64,000 bases of DNA from Microlunatus endophyticus (GCF_014646195.1 NZ_BMMZ01000003.1:393976-457975), one strand, 5' to 3'. Positions 7,883 through 16,754 are shown, counted from the first letter of the stretch. Made by a program: numbers and translations. The notes: generated from the sequence alone by a model not told the origin.

Positions 7883-9061
7883 ATGCCACTGTTTGACAAA
7901 CAACATGCGCGCCCGCGAACTGTCCGGCTACTCGGGACTCGCGGCGTGCCGGCCAGCTACGGCGGGTTCGAGACCGCCGCCGAGAACGTCGGACGCTACT
8001 TGATCAAGATGGGCTGGCGCGTCGTCGTGTATTGCCAGACCGAAGGGTCCGGAGGCGTCAAGGTCGACACATGGGAAGGCTTCGACCGGATCACGATCCC
8101 CGTTCGCGGCTCCGGTGCACTCGCCGCAGCCAAGTTCGATTGGGCGAGCGCCCTGCACGCGGCGCGGTCAAGCGACAGCTGCATCGTCTTCGGCTACAAC
8201 ACCGCGATCATCAATGTCCTACAGCGCATCCGCCGGTCACCCTTGGTCATCAACATGGATGGAATCGAGTGGCGCCGCGAACGCTGGAGTCGGGGTCAAC
8301 GAGCATTTCTGCGCGCGAACGAGCGATTGGCGCGCGTCATCGCGCATGAGGTCATCGCAGATCATCCCGAGATCGAGACCTACCTCGCAGAGACAACACC
8401 TACCAGCAAGATCACGATGATTCCCTACGGCGCCGACGCAGTTCATAAGGCACCGATTGAGCCCGTCGAACAGCTAGGGCTCGTGCCTGGCAACTACTTC
8501 ACGTTGATCTGCAGACCGGTCCAGGAGAATTCGATCCTAGAGATCGTCCGGGCGTACTCCCGGAGGCCGCGAGGGGTCAAGCTGGTCATTCTCGGAAACT
8601 ATGACGGCGATCACGATCCATACCATCGTGCAGTTCTCGATGCGGCTGGCGCCGAGATCGTATTTCCTGGCGCCATTTTCGATCCGACCATCACACAGGC
8701 ACTTCGGTTCCACTCGCTCGGCTATCTCCACGGGCACACGGTTGGCGGAACCAACCCGTCACTCGTCGAAGCGATGGCCGCCGCAAATCCAGTGATCGCG
8801 CGGAGCAACGCGTACAACCGCTGGGTCGCAGGTGACGCAGGCATGTACTTCGAGGACGAGGACGACATCGACCGCATGGTCGACGAGTTGCTCGCGTCGC
8901 CGGAGCTTCAGATGAGACTCAGCAGGAACAGTCGATCCCGGCATGCCGATCTCTTCACTTGGGAGATCATCGGCGCGGAGTACGAGCGACTCCTGATCAA
9001 ACACGGCGGGTTCTCATCCGAGACCGTCGACGAGGCACGAACGGCAGGGAGCCGAGCATGA
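7883..9061 (+). CDS. DUF1972 / family 4 glycosyltransferase
   Basis: A 392-residue GT-B glycosyltransferase. The N-terminus, LLGTRGVPASYGGFETAAEN, is the signature of the DUF1972 subgroup (rhamnosyltransferase-like enzymes). The C-terminal half has the donor-binding fold with GYLHGHTVGGTNPSLVEAMA, including the conserved EAMA glutamate. The ATG at 7883 has AGGA six bases upstream. The stop overlaps the ATG of the oxidoreductase gene (ATGA), making this the first gene of a four-gene operon. It probably transfers a deoxyhexose or hexose during repeat-unit assembly at the inner membrane face. The donor sugar is not determinable. Confidence 0.87.
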   Translation: MPLFDKQHARPRTVRLLGTRGVPASYGGFETAAENVGRYLIKMGWRVVVYCQTEGSGGVKVDTWEGFDRITIPVRGSGALAAAKFDWASALHAARSSDSCIVFGYNTAIINVLQRIRRSPLVINMDGIEWRRERWSRGQRAFLRANERLARVIAHEVIADHPEIETYLAETTPTSKITMIPYGADAVHKAPIEPVEQLGLVPGNYFTLICRPVQENSILEIVRAYSRRPRGVKLVILGNYDGDHDPYHRAVLDAAGAEIVFPGAIFDPTITQALRFHSLGYLHGHTVGGTNPSLVEAMAAANPVIARSNAYNRWVAGDAGMYFEDEDDIDRMVDELLASPELQMRLSRNSRSRHADLFTWEIIGAEYERLLIKHGGFSSETVDEARTAGSRA

Positions 9062-10203
9062 TCAGAGTTGGAATCGTGGGACTCGGCAAGATGGGGCTGT
9101 CTCACCAGGCGATCCTCGGTGCCAACCCGGACGTCGATCTTGTTGGGATCTGCGACTCGAATAGCTATCTGCTAGGAATTCTCAACAAGTACACCGGTGT
9201 GCCGACGTACACGAAGCTCGAGCAAATGTTGGACGAGGCAGGGCCACAAGCGCTCGTCGTGGCGACGCCTTCACGATTTCACGCCTCAATGGTGCGAGCC
9301 GCAATCGAACGGAACATCAACGTCTTTTGTGAGAAGCCATTTTGCCTCGACGCACGCGAAGGCTCCGATCTGGCGGCCGAAGCACGCAGGAGAGGCCTCG
9401 TGACTCAGGTCGGATATCACAATCGATTCGTCGGATCCTTCGCGGAAGTGAAGCGCCTCGTCGACGCCGGCGCCATCGGCGACATTACGCGAGTCCTCGC
9501 CGAAGCCTACGGCCCCGTCGTTCTGCGTCCATCAGGCGGGACGTGGAGGAGCAAACGATCGGAGGGCGGCGGAAGCCTCTACGACTACGCCGCACATCCG
9601 ATCAATCTCGTGAACTGGTACCTGGGCGCGCCCAGCGGAGCGGGCGGCACCGCTCTCACGAAGGTCTTCTCCGGAGAGATCGATGATGAGGTGTCGTCGA
9701 CACTATTCTTCGAGAGCGGGACGACGGCCCAGGTCTCCGTCAGCTGGTCGGACGACTCAGTCCGCAAGATGACGACTCGCGTGACGCTCTGGGGCACTCG
9801 CGGTCGAATCTTCGCTGATCGTCAGGAATGTCAGGTCTACCTGCGAGACGGGTCGCCGTTGCTGACCAGCGGGACTGAGCAGTACCGACAGGGCTGGAAT
9901 GTGAAATACACGACGGAGTTGACTGCACCCGTCGACTTCTACTTACGTGGCGAGGAGTACAGCGCCGAGCTCGAGCGATTCGTGGACCGCTGCAGCAACG
10001 GCGAGGTCGAGGGCGTGAACTCATTCGATGACGCTGTCATAACGGATCAAACGATTCAGACCATGATCGACGACGCGCAGCGTGGCGCACAAACCCGGTA
10101 CGGCGGCGATACGGACGGGGACGTGGCCGTCCGGCATAGCCACACCCAACCTCGACGAGTACCCGCGATTCGGCGGGTTGTCAGGCGACTCGCCCGTCGT
10201 TGA
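9058..10203 (+). CDS. Gfo/Idh/MocA family NAD(P)-dependent oxidoreductase
   Basis: A 381-residue protein. The Rossmann fingerprint is IRVGIVGLGKMGLSHQ at residues 2-17, followed by the family motif CEKPFCLDA, where EKP includes the catalytic-site lysine. The C-terminal domain has the alpha/beta sheet fold (GGGSLYDYAAHPINLVNW). These enzymes oxidise or epimerise sugars, often UDP- or dTDP-linked, or inositol. The ATG at 9058 overlaps the upstream stop by four bases; a longer reading from 8959 would lie inside the glycosyltransferase gene and is rejected. In this operon it most likely makes a modified sugar for the glycan. Confidence 0.9.
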   Translation: MIRVGIVGLGKMGLSHQAILGANPDVDLVGICDSNSYLLGILNKYTGVPTYTKLEQMLDEAGPQALVVATPSRFHASMVRAAIERNINVFCEKPFCLDAREGSDLAAEARRRGLVTQVGYHNRFVGSFAEVKRLVDAGAIGDITRVLAEAYGPVVLRPSGGTWRSKRSEGGGSLYDYAAHPINLVNWYLGAPSGAGGTALTKVFSGEIDDEVSSTLFFESGTTAQVSVSWSDDSVRKMTTRVTLWGTRGRIFADRQECQVYLRDGSPLLTSGTEQYRQGWNVKYTTELTAPVDFYLRGEEYSAELERFVDRCSNGEVEGVNSFDDAVITDQTIQTMIDDAQRGAQTRYGGDTDGDVAVRHSHTQPRRVPAIRRVVRRLARR

Positions 10204-10233
10204 CGAACGACCGAGCTACTTGTTCGGGGAGGG

Positions 10234-11151
10234 ATGAACAAAATGGACCGACTCTTGTTCGGCGACAACCAGTTCTTCGGCGTGAATCACATGTCGGAGG
10301 AGAAGGCGCGCGCGCAGCAGATGCAGTTCCAAGACACCGCGGCGATCATGAGGGTGCTTGACATCGCCTATGCAGCAGGAGTGCGTACGTTCATGTGCAC
10401 GACGCATGAACGCGTCGCCGAGGTCTGCGACGAGGCTAGGGAAAATCCGGGTCGCTTTCCTGATCTCGATTTCTTCCCCTGCATGCCCTACGCACACAAG
10501 TATGCGGACGCTGTCACGGAGCGAGGTCTTGTGGATGCGCTACGCCGGTTCCTCCCGTCCTCAGGTTTCGTGGACGCCGCGCTCCGGAGCACATCGTCTC
10601 TCGCGAAGAAGGACATCGAGGGGATCGCGACGTTGCTGATCGACGCCGAGATGAAGATGTTTGACGGATTGCGAACGCCAGTGATCTGGCTGCAGAACGT
10701 CGTAACTGATCTGCTCGTAGGGCTAGGGTTTGATGACGCACTGCGGATCTTCTCCGACCATGTGCGCGAGAAGTACAAGGCCGAGCCAGGCTTCATCACC
10801 ATGAACCTCCCGCTGCTGCTCGATCATCTCGATCGCGCAGGCGTCGAGAATCCACTGGTCTGCGCGAACATCAACAAGATCGGATTCCGGATGTCTGGGG
10901 GGATCGCGGCATACCAGGCAGCACTGGAAGCCAGGCCCTTCAGAGCAGTTGCGATGTCCGTACTGGCATCGGGCGCCATTCCGCCAGCCGAGGCGCTCGA
11001 ATGGGTCTGTGCCCAACCCAACATCGAATCGATCGTCTTCGGCGCCTCGAGCGCGAGCCACATCCAGCAGATCGTTTCGCTGGTAGATAGCCTGTGGGAC
11101 ACCGAGGCGACGCACCGGTCAGGGTCTACTGAGCTTCGGCGTAACGTATGA
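10234..11151 (+). CDS. Uncharacterised barrel-like protein of glycan loci
   Basis: 305 residues, no signal peptide or membrane segment. The start at 10234 has a strong GGGGAGGG Shine-Dalgarno. I do not recognise a named family with certainty. Visible blocks are LLFGDNQFFGVNHMSEEKA near the N-terminus, FMCTTHERVAEV, FFPCMPYAHKYA, and a C-terminal SVLASGAIPPAEAL ... IESIVFGASSASHIQQI. The last blocks resemble the end of aldo/keto-reductase-like TIM barrels, where the phosphate of NADP or a substrate is bound. The standard aldo-keto reductase tetrad is not evident. Its 3' end overlaps the next glycosyltransferase by four bases (ATGA), so it belongs to the sugar-assembly operon. A sugar- or cofactor-modifying role is inference. 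Confidence 0.6.
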   Translation: MNKMDRLLFGDNQFFGVNHMSEEKARAQQMQFQDTAAIMRVLDIAYAAGVRTFMCTTHERVAEVCDEARENPGRFPDLDFFPCMPYAHKYADAVTERGLVDALRRFLPSSGFVDAALRSTSSLAKKDIEGIATLLIDAEMKMFDGLRTPVIWLQNVVTDLLVGLGFDDALRIFSDHVREKYKAEPGFITMNLPLLLDHLDRAGVENPLVCANINKIGFRMSGGIAAYQAALEARPFRAVAMSVLASGAIPPAEALEWVCAQPNIESIVFGASSASHIQQIVSLVDSLWDTEATHRSGSTELRRNV

Positions 11152-12308
11152 GTCAGCTGGCCGACGGATCACGTCGACCCATCCTTCTTTCGAATCCAGG
11201 CGCTGACCTCTACGGCTCAGACCGGATGCTTCTTGAGACCATCACAGCGCTCATCGAATCGGGAGAGCGCGTCGTGGTCACAGTTCCCAACGATGGCCCA
11301 CTGGTCCAGAAGATCAGCGCCCGCGGCGCCGCTGTCTTCGTCGTGCGCACTCCGATCATCCGCAAGTCGGCGCTGAAGCCAGCAGGGCTTCTCCGATTGG
11401 CCCTCGAGACCGCGAGGGCGATCAGCCCGGGACTGAGCGTCCTCCGAGAGATTCGTCCCAGCCTCGTACTCGTCAACACGATCACAGCTCCGCTTTGGTT
11501 TCCACTTGCCCGGATGGTCGGCATTCCAGTCGTGTGCCATGTCCACGAAGGTGAGGCGAGTGTCTCTCGTCTGTTGCGAGTCGCTGTGAACCTTCCGCTG
11601 CTCCTGGCGGACAAGTTGATCGTCAACAGCAGATTCAGCCGGGACGTCCTGGTCGACTCCCTGCCTTGGTTGGGCAAGAAGGCGGTCATCGTCTACAACG
11701 CCGTGCCGGGCCCGGATTCCGTGCAGCCACCTCGCGAGCGTATCGAGGGCTCCTTGCGACTGCTGTTCGTCGGGCGGCTCTCACCGCGGAAGGGGCCCCA
11801 CGTCGCAGTCGAGGCGCTCCGGATGATCATCGACCGCGGCGTCGACGCGCGGCTCGACCTGGTCGGCGCGGTATTTCCGGGCTACGAATGGTACGAGGAC
11901 CAACTCCGACAGCAGGTAACCGCAGCCGGGCTCACCGATCGCGTTGCCTTCCATGGTTTCCAACACGAGGTGTCGCCGTTCGCAGCAGAGGCGGACATCG
12001 TTCTGGTCCCATCCACCGTCGACGAGCCGTTCGGCAACACCGCCGTAGAAGCCGCGCTGGCGGCTCGGCCGTTGATCGTGAGCGCGACCAGTGGGCTGCT
12101 GGAGGCCAGTTCTGAGCTGTCTGCTTGCATACGCGTCGAGCCTGACAACGCACAGGAGATCGCCGACGCAGTGCGGACGGTCACCGGGGATTGGCGCCGA
12201 ATCCGCGCCGCCGCAATCGCTGACTCTGAGGTAGCAAAGTCACGTTATTCACCGGCGCGATATGGGAAAGAAATTTACCAGACTGTCTCCTCCGTTATGC
12301 GGGCGTGA
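11148..12308 (+). CDS. Glycosyltransferase family 4
   Basis: A 386-residue GT-B enzyme. The N-terminal acceptor domain opens with ILLSNPGADLYGSDRML, a pattern of family 4 glycosyltransferases. The C-terminal donor domain has LLFVGRLSPRKGPHVAVEAL (GT4 phosphate-binding loop) and VPSTVDEPFGNTAVEAALA, the E-x7-E motif holding the nucleotide sugar. There is no signal peptide. It closes the operon begun at 7883, and a run of palindromes follows its stop. It probably adds one sugar to the growing repeat unit. Donor and linkage are unknown. Confidence 0.9.
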   Translation: MSQLADGSRRPILLSNPGADLYGSDRMLLETITALIESGERVVVTVPNDGPLVQKISARGAAVFVVRTPIIRKSALKPAGLLRLALETARAISPGLSVLREIRPSLVLVNTITAPLWFPLARMVGIPVVCHVHEGEASVSRLLRVAVNLPLLLADKLIVNSRFSRDVLVDSLPWLGKKAVIVYNAVPGPDSVQPPRERIEGSLRLLFVGRLSPRKGPHVAVEALRMIIDRGVDARLDLVGAVFPGYEWYEDQLRQQVTAAGLTDRVAFHGFQHEVSPFAAEADIVLVPSTVDEPFGNTAVEAALAARPLIVSATSGLLEASSELSACIRVEPDNAQEIADAVRTVTGDWRRIRAAAIADSEVAKSRYSPARYGKEIYQTVSSVMRA

Positions 12309-12315
12309 CAAAAGC

Positions 12316-12333
12316 CCATAGACCCGTCTATGG
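12316..12333. promoter_or_regulatory. Perfect 8+2+8 palindrome upstream of the first GH6 gene
   Basis: CCATAGACCCGTCTATGG: arms CCATAGAC and GTCTATGG with a 2-base centre, 7 bases after the glycosyltransferase stop and 68 bases before the GH6 start. It could be an operator or an RNA hairpin ending the upstream transcript. There is no T-tract. Confidence 0.55.
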
Positions 12334-12338
12334 TGGCC

Positions 12339-12353
12339 TTAACGGCCCGTTAA
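12339..12353. promoter_or_regulatory. Second perfect palindrome (7+1+7) upstream of the first GH6 gene
   Basis: TTAACGGCCCGTTAA, centred 21-22 bases from the centre of the first palindrome, two helical turns away. Such spacing is typical of paired operator sites. The regulator is not known and none is encoded next door. Confidence 0.5.
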
Positions 12354-12401
12354 TCGAACAACCCCCCATTGTCCCCCCGGCGGGCCGGGAGAGGCTATCC
12401 G

Positions 12402-13919
12402 ATGCGTCCCCCGACATCGCTTGGCTTGGCCACTGCTGCCCTCGCCCTTGCAACCACAGCGATTCCTGTAACTGCTACCCAGGCTGCAACTACTGCATCC
12501 TGCGCCGCGTTGACCACAACCGCCTACGTGAGCAACAACCCGGCTCTCAAGACGACGCTGGTCACACCCTGGTCGAATGAGTCCAGCGGCGCGAAGAAGA
12601 ATTACGGATTCACGACTAATCTCGGCACGCCTTTTAGAGTGAGCCTGAAGGCTGCAAACGGTCTGGTCGGAATTCGCCGAATGTACAGCCCGAAGACCCA
12701 CGACTTTCGGTATATCTGGGCAGCTTCAGAGCGTGCGTCCTTGATCAAGAAGGGGTATCAGGACGCGTCGCCGAGCTTCTACGCCGCCAACAAAGCGGCG
12801 AGTTGCCTCATACCTGTCTACCGCTACGACAAGAATCACGTTACCCAGTACGTGACCACGGCCGCGCAGCGCAAGAGCCTCAGCTCGAGTGGTTGGACCT
12901 ACGACAAGGTCGCCTTCTACGCCGCATCGGCCACCACGGCGGCAGCGCCGACACCGCCACCGACTGCGCCACCCGTGACGACCCCGACGACGCCGGCCAC
13001 TCCGCTCAACCAGAAGTTCTACGCGAATCAGATCAGTAAGGCGTGGAAGGCCTACGACTCGGCGACCAACGCCTCGACCGAGAAACTTCTCTATCAAGTC
13101 GCCGCCACCCCGACGGCAATCTGGCTCGGCGGCTATGCCAGCGATCCTGGCACCGTCAGCAGCATCGAGGCCAAAGCCGCAAAATTGAAGCAGACTCCAC
13201 AATTCGTCGTGTACGCGATCCCTGACCGGGATTGTGGAGGCTATGCCGCCGGCGGACTGAGTGGCGTGTCCGCCTATGAGAAGTGGATCAATTCGATTCG
13301 AGCGGCCATAGCGAAGCGCCCGACGATCGTGATCGTAGAGCCCGACGCGATCAGCATGGGCTGCCTGTCCGCCTCCGGTAAGGCAGACCGGATTGCGATG
13401 CTGAAGTATGCGATGAAGACCTTGAGTGCCGACCCGACCACCTATGCGTACATCCACGCCGGCAGCAGCCTGCCAACGGACACGTTTGCTCCGGTACTGA
13501 AGCAGGTGGGCGTGCAATACGGCCGCGGAATCGCCGTAAACGTCTCGAGCTTCAGCACGACTGCAACGGAGACTGCCTACGCTGACTCGATGCTCGCCGA
13601 GCTGGCCAAGATCGGCGTGACCGGCAAGCATGCCGTGGTCGACACCAGCCGTAACGGAGTCGGCCCGATCAAATCCGGCACCAACCCCAACGGAGCTCCC
13701 AACTGGTGCAACCCTCCCGGCCGGGCAGTGGGCAAGCGTCCGACCACCAGCACGGGTGACAAGGCCGTTGACGCATGGCTGTGGATCAAGCCCCCGGGCG
13801 AGTCCGATGGTCAGTGTCACCCGGGCGATCCGACGGGATGGTTTCAGAGCTACGCCCTGGACATCACACAGCGGGCATTGAACAACGACATCATCACGCC
13901 CTTGACGCCACCGAACTAG
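12402..13919 (+). CDS. Secreted GH6 glucanase with N-terminal DUF5648-type repeats
   Basis: 505 residues from the ATG at 12402, which follows GGGAGAGG. Residues 1-28 are a signal peptide ending TQA. Residues 30-175 hold two repeats of the DUF5648 type (RMYSPKTHDFRYIWAASERA ... GWTYDKVAFYA). A Thr/Pro/Ala linker (about 178-205) leads to the GH6 catalytic domain (205-500). Its landmarks are AIPDRDCGGYAAGG with Asp277, VIVEPDAI with Asp315 as the likely proton donor, DTSRNG, and WLWIKPPGESDG with Asp469. GH6 enzymes are inverting endo- or cellobiohydrolases on beta-1,4-glucan. Lying directly after glycan biosynthesis genes, it may trim the cell's own polysaccharide or digest plant cellulose. Confidence 0.9.
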   Translation: MRPPTSLGLATAALALATTAIPVTATQAATTASCAALTTTAYVSNNPALKTTLVTPWSNESSGAKKNYGFTTNLGTPFRVSLKAANGLVGIRRMYSPKTHDFRYIWAASERASLIKKGYQDASPSFYAANKAASCLIPVYRYDKNHVTQYVTTAAQRKSLSSSGWTYDKVAFYAASATTAAAPTPPPTAPPVTTPTTPATPLNQKFYANQISKAWKAYDSATNASTEKLLYQVAATPTAIWLGGYASDPGTVSSIEAKAAKLKQTPQFVVYAIPDRDCGGYAAGGLSGVSAYEKWINSIRAAIAKRPTIVIVEPDAISMGCLSASGKADRIAMLKYAMKTLSADPTTYAYIHAGSSLPTDTFAPVLKQVGVQYGRGIAVNVSSFSTTATETAYADSMLAELAKIGVTGKHAVVDTSRNGVGPIKSGTNPNGAPNWCNPPGRAVGKRPTTSTGDKAVDAWLWIKPPGESDGQCHPGDPTGWFQSYALDITQRALNNDIITPLTPPN

Positions 13920-13943
13920 ACGAGATTATTGGAACACCTTCGG

Positions 13944-14000
13944 CCACGCCGACGCCAACGTAGGATCTCAACATTGATCCGGCGCGCGGCGTCGGCGTGG
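13944..14000. terminator. 13-base inverted repeat with a nested hairpin between the GH6 genes
   Basis: CCACGCCGACGCC (13944-13956) and GGCGTCGGCGTGG (13988-14000) are perfect complements separated by 31 bases. Inside lies GGATC (13963-13967) / GATCC (13976-13980). The structure begins 25 bases after the first GH6 stop and ends 20 bases before the second start. Without a U-tract it may be an actinobacterial hairpin terminator, or it may control read-through into the second gene. Confidence 0.55.
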
Positions 14001-14019
14001 ACCGGGGGGAACACGGGAT

Positions 14020-15600
14020 TTGGCGCACTTGCGGCGGCCGGCGGTTGCCCTTCTGATTGTTCTCCTGGCCGTTGTCGTTATCGGCGGAATCATCCTGCAT
14101 GCCGGACCGGGAGCCGGCGGCGGTGCGCCGGCAGCGAGTGCTTCGCCGTCGGGCAACACGCGACCGACAGCCAGTCCGTCGCCGACAACGACACCCACGC
14201 CGACGCCGAACTGTCCCGACCTGTCCACACCCGCCTACCAAAGGGTCGATCCCAAGACGGGTGCGACCATGATCACGACGAATGCTGCCGATGCGGCCAA
14301 GTCACTAGGATCCGGTTTCACGAGAGATCTGGGGCAGCCCTTCAATGTCAGCACCGAACCCCAACCTGGGCTCGGTGCCGTACACGAGTTGACCAAACAT
14401 GCGACCGGCGACCGCCTTTACACCGCGAACACCGACGAGATCACCCAGGCCGTAGACGACGGTTACCGCGACACCGGGATCGCCTTCTATGCCTTCGCGG
14501 GGCAGCCGGACTGCGGAACCACCCAGATCTTCCGGATGGTCAAACGCCATCGAAGTCAATATCCGGCGACGACCGACGCTCGGAGCAGTCTCGCCGAGTC
14601 CGGTTGGAGTGAAGCCAGCGTCGCCTTCTCCGCAAGGCTCAACGACTCATGGTCCTGGCCCACTACGACAGGCAAAGGACCACTCGACCAGCCCCCATAC
14701 CTTTACCAACACAGCAAGGCCTGGACCGCCTACCAGGACGCGTCCGACGCCTCGACCCGCCAGCTCCTCTACCAGATTGCTGCGACGCCGACCGCCGTCT
14801 GGCTCGGCGGATCACCCGACGAGCAAGCGGGGATCGACGCGATCGAAACCAAGGCGGTATCCCAGCACACCACACCGGAGTTCGTGCTGTACGCCATTCC
14901 CAAGCGCGACTGCGGCGGGTATGCGGCAGGCGGCCTGGGCGGCCCTTCGGCCTACGAGAGCTGGATCCGACAGGTCCGGGCCGGCATCGCCGGCCGGCCT
15001 ACGGTCGTCATCGCCGAGCCTGATGCCATCGGGATGTCCTGTCTGGGAACCGCTGCGCGCAATGATCGAATCGCCATGCTCCGGTATGCCGTCCAAACCC
15101 TGTCGAAAGACCCCAACACCTGGGTCTACCTGCACGCCGGCAGCTCGCAGCTCAAGCCTGCCCAAGTCGTCCCGACCTTGCTACAGATCGGCCTGCAGGG
15201 CGCTCGCGGGCTGGCGATCAATGTCTCCAGTTACGGCTCGACCCAGAAGGAGATGCAATACGGAGATCAGCTCCTCGAGGATCTTGCCCAGCACGGGGTG
15301 CACGGCCTGCACTACGTCATCGACACATCGCGCAACGGGCTCGGGCGAGCTCCGGCCGGCAGCGCCGACGCGGCCCACAGTTTCTGCAATCAGCGCGGAC
15401 GGGCGCTCGGCCAGCGGCCGACGCCGGTGACCGGTAATCCCAACGTGGACGCATTCCTCTGGATCAAGCCGCCCGGCGAGACCGATGGTGGTTGCTTTCC
15501 GGGCGACGCTGCATCCGGATGGTTCCAGAGCTACGCACTCGATCTCGTGCAGAGATCGCTTGCCCATCAGACGATCAGCGAGCTACCGCTGCCACGATGA
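14020..15600 (+). CDS. Membrane-anchored or secreted GH6 glucanase paralogue
   Basis: 526 residues from a TTG start at 14020, with GGGGGGAA upstream. The N-terminus has basic residues then a hydrophobic segment (residues 8-27) that could be a signal anchor; no lipobox or clear cleavage site is seen. A Ser/Pro/Thr-rich linker, two DUF5648-type repeats (about 65-210) and a GH6 domain (about 225-520) follow the same order as the preceding gene. Catalytic motifs are KRDCGGYAAGG (Asp297), EPDAIGMSC (Asp335), DTSRNG and WIKPPGETDG. The two genes are a tandem duplication. This copy probably acts at the cell surface. Its last 34 bases overlap the convergent transporter gene. Confidence 0.88.
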   Translation: MAHLRRPAVALLIVLLAVVVIGGIILHAGPGAGGGAPAASASPSGNTRPTASPSPTTTPTPTPNCPDLSTPAYQRVDPKTGATMITTNAADAAKSLGSGFTRDLGQPFNVSTEPQPGLGAVHELTKHATGDRLYTANTDEITQAVDDGYRDTGIAFYAFAGQPDCGTTQIFRMVKRHRSQYPATTDARSSLAESGWSEASVAFSARLNDSWSWPTTTGKGPLDQPPYLYQHSKAWTAYQDASDASTRQLLYQIAATPTAVWLGGSPDEQAGIDAIETKAVSQHTTPEFVLYAIPKRDCGGYAAGGLGGPSAYESWIRQVRAGIAGRPTVVIAEPDAIGMSCLGTAARNDRIAMLRYAVQTLSKDPNTWVYLHAGSSQLKPAQVVPTLLQIGLQGARGLAINVSSYGSTQKEMQYGDQLLEDLAQHGVHGLHYVIDTSRNGLGRAPAGSADAAHSFCNQRGRALGQRPTPVTGNPNVDAFLWIKPPGETDGGCFPGDAASGWFQSYALDLVQRSLAHQTISELPLPR

Positions 15601-16754
15601 GCGCGCTGGCCGACCAGGACCACAGCGGCCAGCAACTGGACCGCCAGTCCGACGATCACCACCCAGCCGGCTCCCCCGACATGCAGCGCCACCCCACCCA
15701 GAGCCGATCCGACCGCGGCAGCCACATAGAGCACCGAGCCCAGCAACCCGACGGCGACGACGGGCACATCCGGCGCTGCGGTGAACATCCGCGCCTGGTT
15801 GGGCACAAACAGCAGGCCGACGAAGAAGCCGGCCAGCAGCAGCGTCGCCATCGCTGCCCAAGGCACGCCGCGGTCCATGATCAACAGGCCGAGCGCGACA
15901 ACCGAGCCGATCGACCCGGTGATCAACACCGGCATCGGTCCGCGGCTGTCGACCAAGCGCCCGGCGACCTGGGTGCCGACGACCTGCCCGAGCCCACGCG
16001 CGACCAGCGTGATCACCAGCAAGGTGCCAGCGATCGCCGGAGCGACGATCACCGGCAAATAGGTCAGCATGATGAAGCCGGGCATCAGCACGAGCATCGC
16101 GTTGACCAGCACCAGCAGCACCGACGGACGGACGACCACTCGCAACCGTTCGACCAGCCCGGTGGTGGCCAACTTGACCGCGGGCAGCAGCGGCACCACC
16201 ACCGCGCTGATCATCGCCAGCCCCGCGATCAGCCACATCGCCGTCCGCCAGCCCCACCACTGGCCGGCGAGCACGCCGAACGGGACTCCGATCACGGTGG
16301 AGATCGTCGCCCCAGCAGCCACCAGCGCCAGAGCGCGGCCCCGGCGCTGGGGTGCGGCCAGCGTGCCGGCGACCGCGTACGCGTTGGACTGGAACGCAGC
16401 GGCACCGATCGCGGCCAACACCCGGCCGGCAGCGACGATCGGGTAGTCGGGGCCGGTCGCCTGCAGGATCATCCCAGCAAGGAAGGTGATCATGCCACCG
16501 GCAAGCACGATCCGTCGGTCCCAGCGACCGGTCACGGCAGCGATCACCGGCGATCCGACCGCGTACACGACCGAGAAGATCGTGGTCAGCTGTCCGGCCG
16601 CGGCGACCGTGACTCCCAGGTCGCGCGCGATCTCGGGGAGCAGTCCGCTGAGCACAAAACTGTCCATGCCGAGCGTGAAGGTGCCGACCGCGAGCATCGG
16701 GAGACGGAACGTGCCGGCGCGAGAGACATTGTTTGATGCTTGTCTAACCGTCAC
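15567..16754 (-). CDS. MFS drug/sugar efflux transporter
   Basis: About 395 residues and 12 predicted transmembrane helices. The first helix block reads LPMLAVGTFTLGMDSFVLSG and is followed by loop motif A (AVTGRWDRRIV), characteristic of DHA1 drug:H+ antiporters such as Cmx/AraJ-type exporters. A minus-strand promoter is visible: TTGACG at 16786-16791, 17 bases, TAGTGT at 16763-16768. It predicts transcription from about 16756, so the GTG at 16754 (leaderless) is preferred to a GTG at 16766 lying inside the -10 box. The gene is divergent from an ArsR-type repressor, its likely regulator. The substrate is unknown. Confidence 0.85.
   Translation of the reverse strand: MTVRQASNNVSRAGTFRLPMLAVGTFTLGMDSFVLSGLLPEIARDLGVTVAAAGQLTTIFSVVYAVGSPVIAAVTGRWDRRIVLAGGMITFLAGMILQATGPDYPIVAAGRVLAAIGAAAFQSNAYAVAGTLAAPQRRGRALALVAAGATISTVIGVPFGVLAGQWWGWRTAMWLIAGLAMISAVVVPLLPAVKLATTGLVERLRVVVRPSVLLVLVNAMLVLMPGFIMLTYLPVIVAPAIAGTLLVITLVARGLGQVVGTQVAGRLVDSRGPMPVLITGSIGSVVALGLLIMDRGVPWAAMATLLLAGFFVGLLFVPNQARMFTAAPDVPVVAVGLLGSVLYVAAAVGSALGGVALHVGGAGWVVIVGLAVQLLAAVVLVGQRAHRGSGSSLIV

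Noticed and set aside
3850..14020. Recurrent GGGGGA segments upstream of glycan-locus genes as a shared regulatory motif
   Set aside because: Most can be explained as strong Shine-Dalgarno sequences or chance in GC-rich DNA; spacing and strand vary.
15492..16736. 414-codon open frame antisense to the first MFS gene
   Set aside because: Shadow of a real membrane protein gene; the hydrophilic Arg/Gln/Asp product has no motif.
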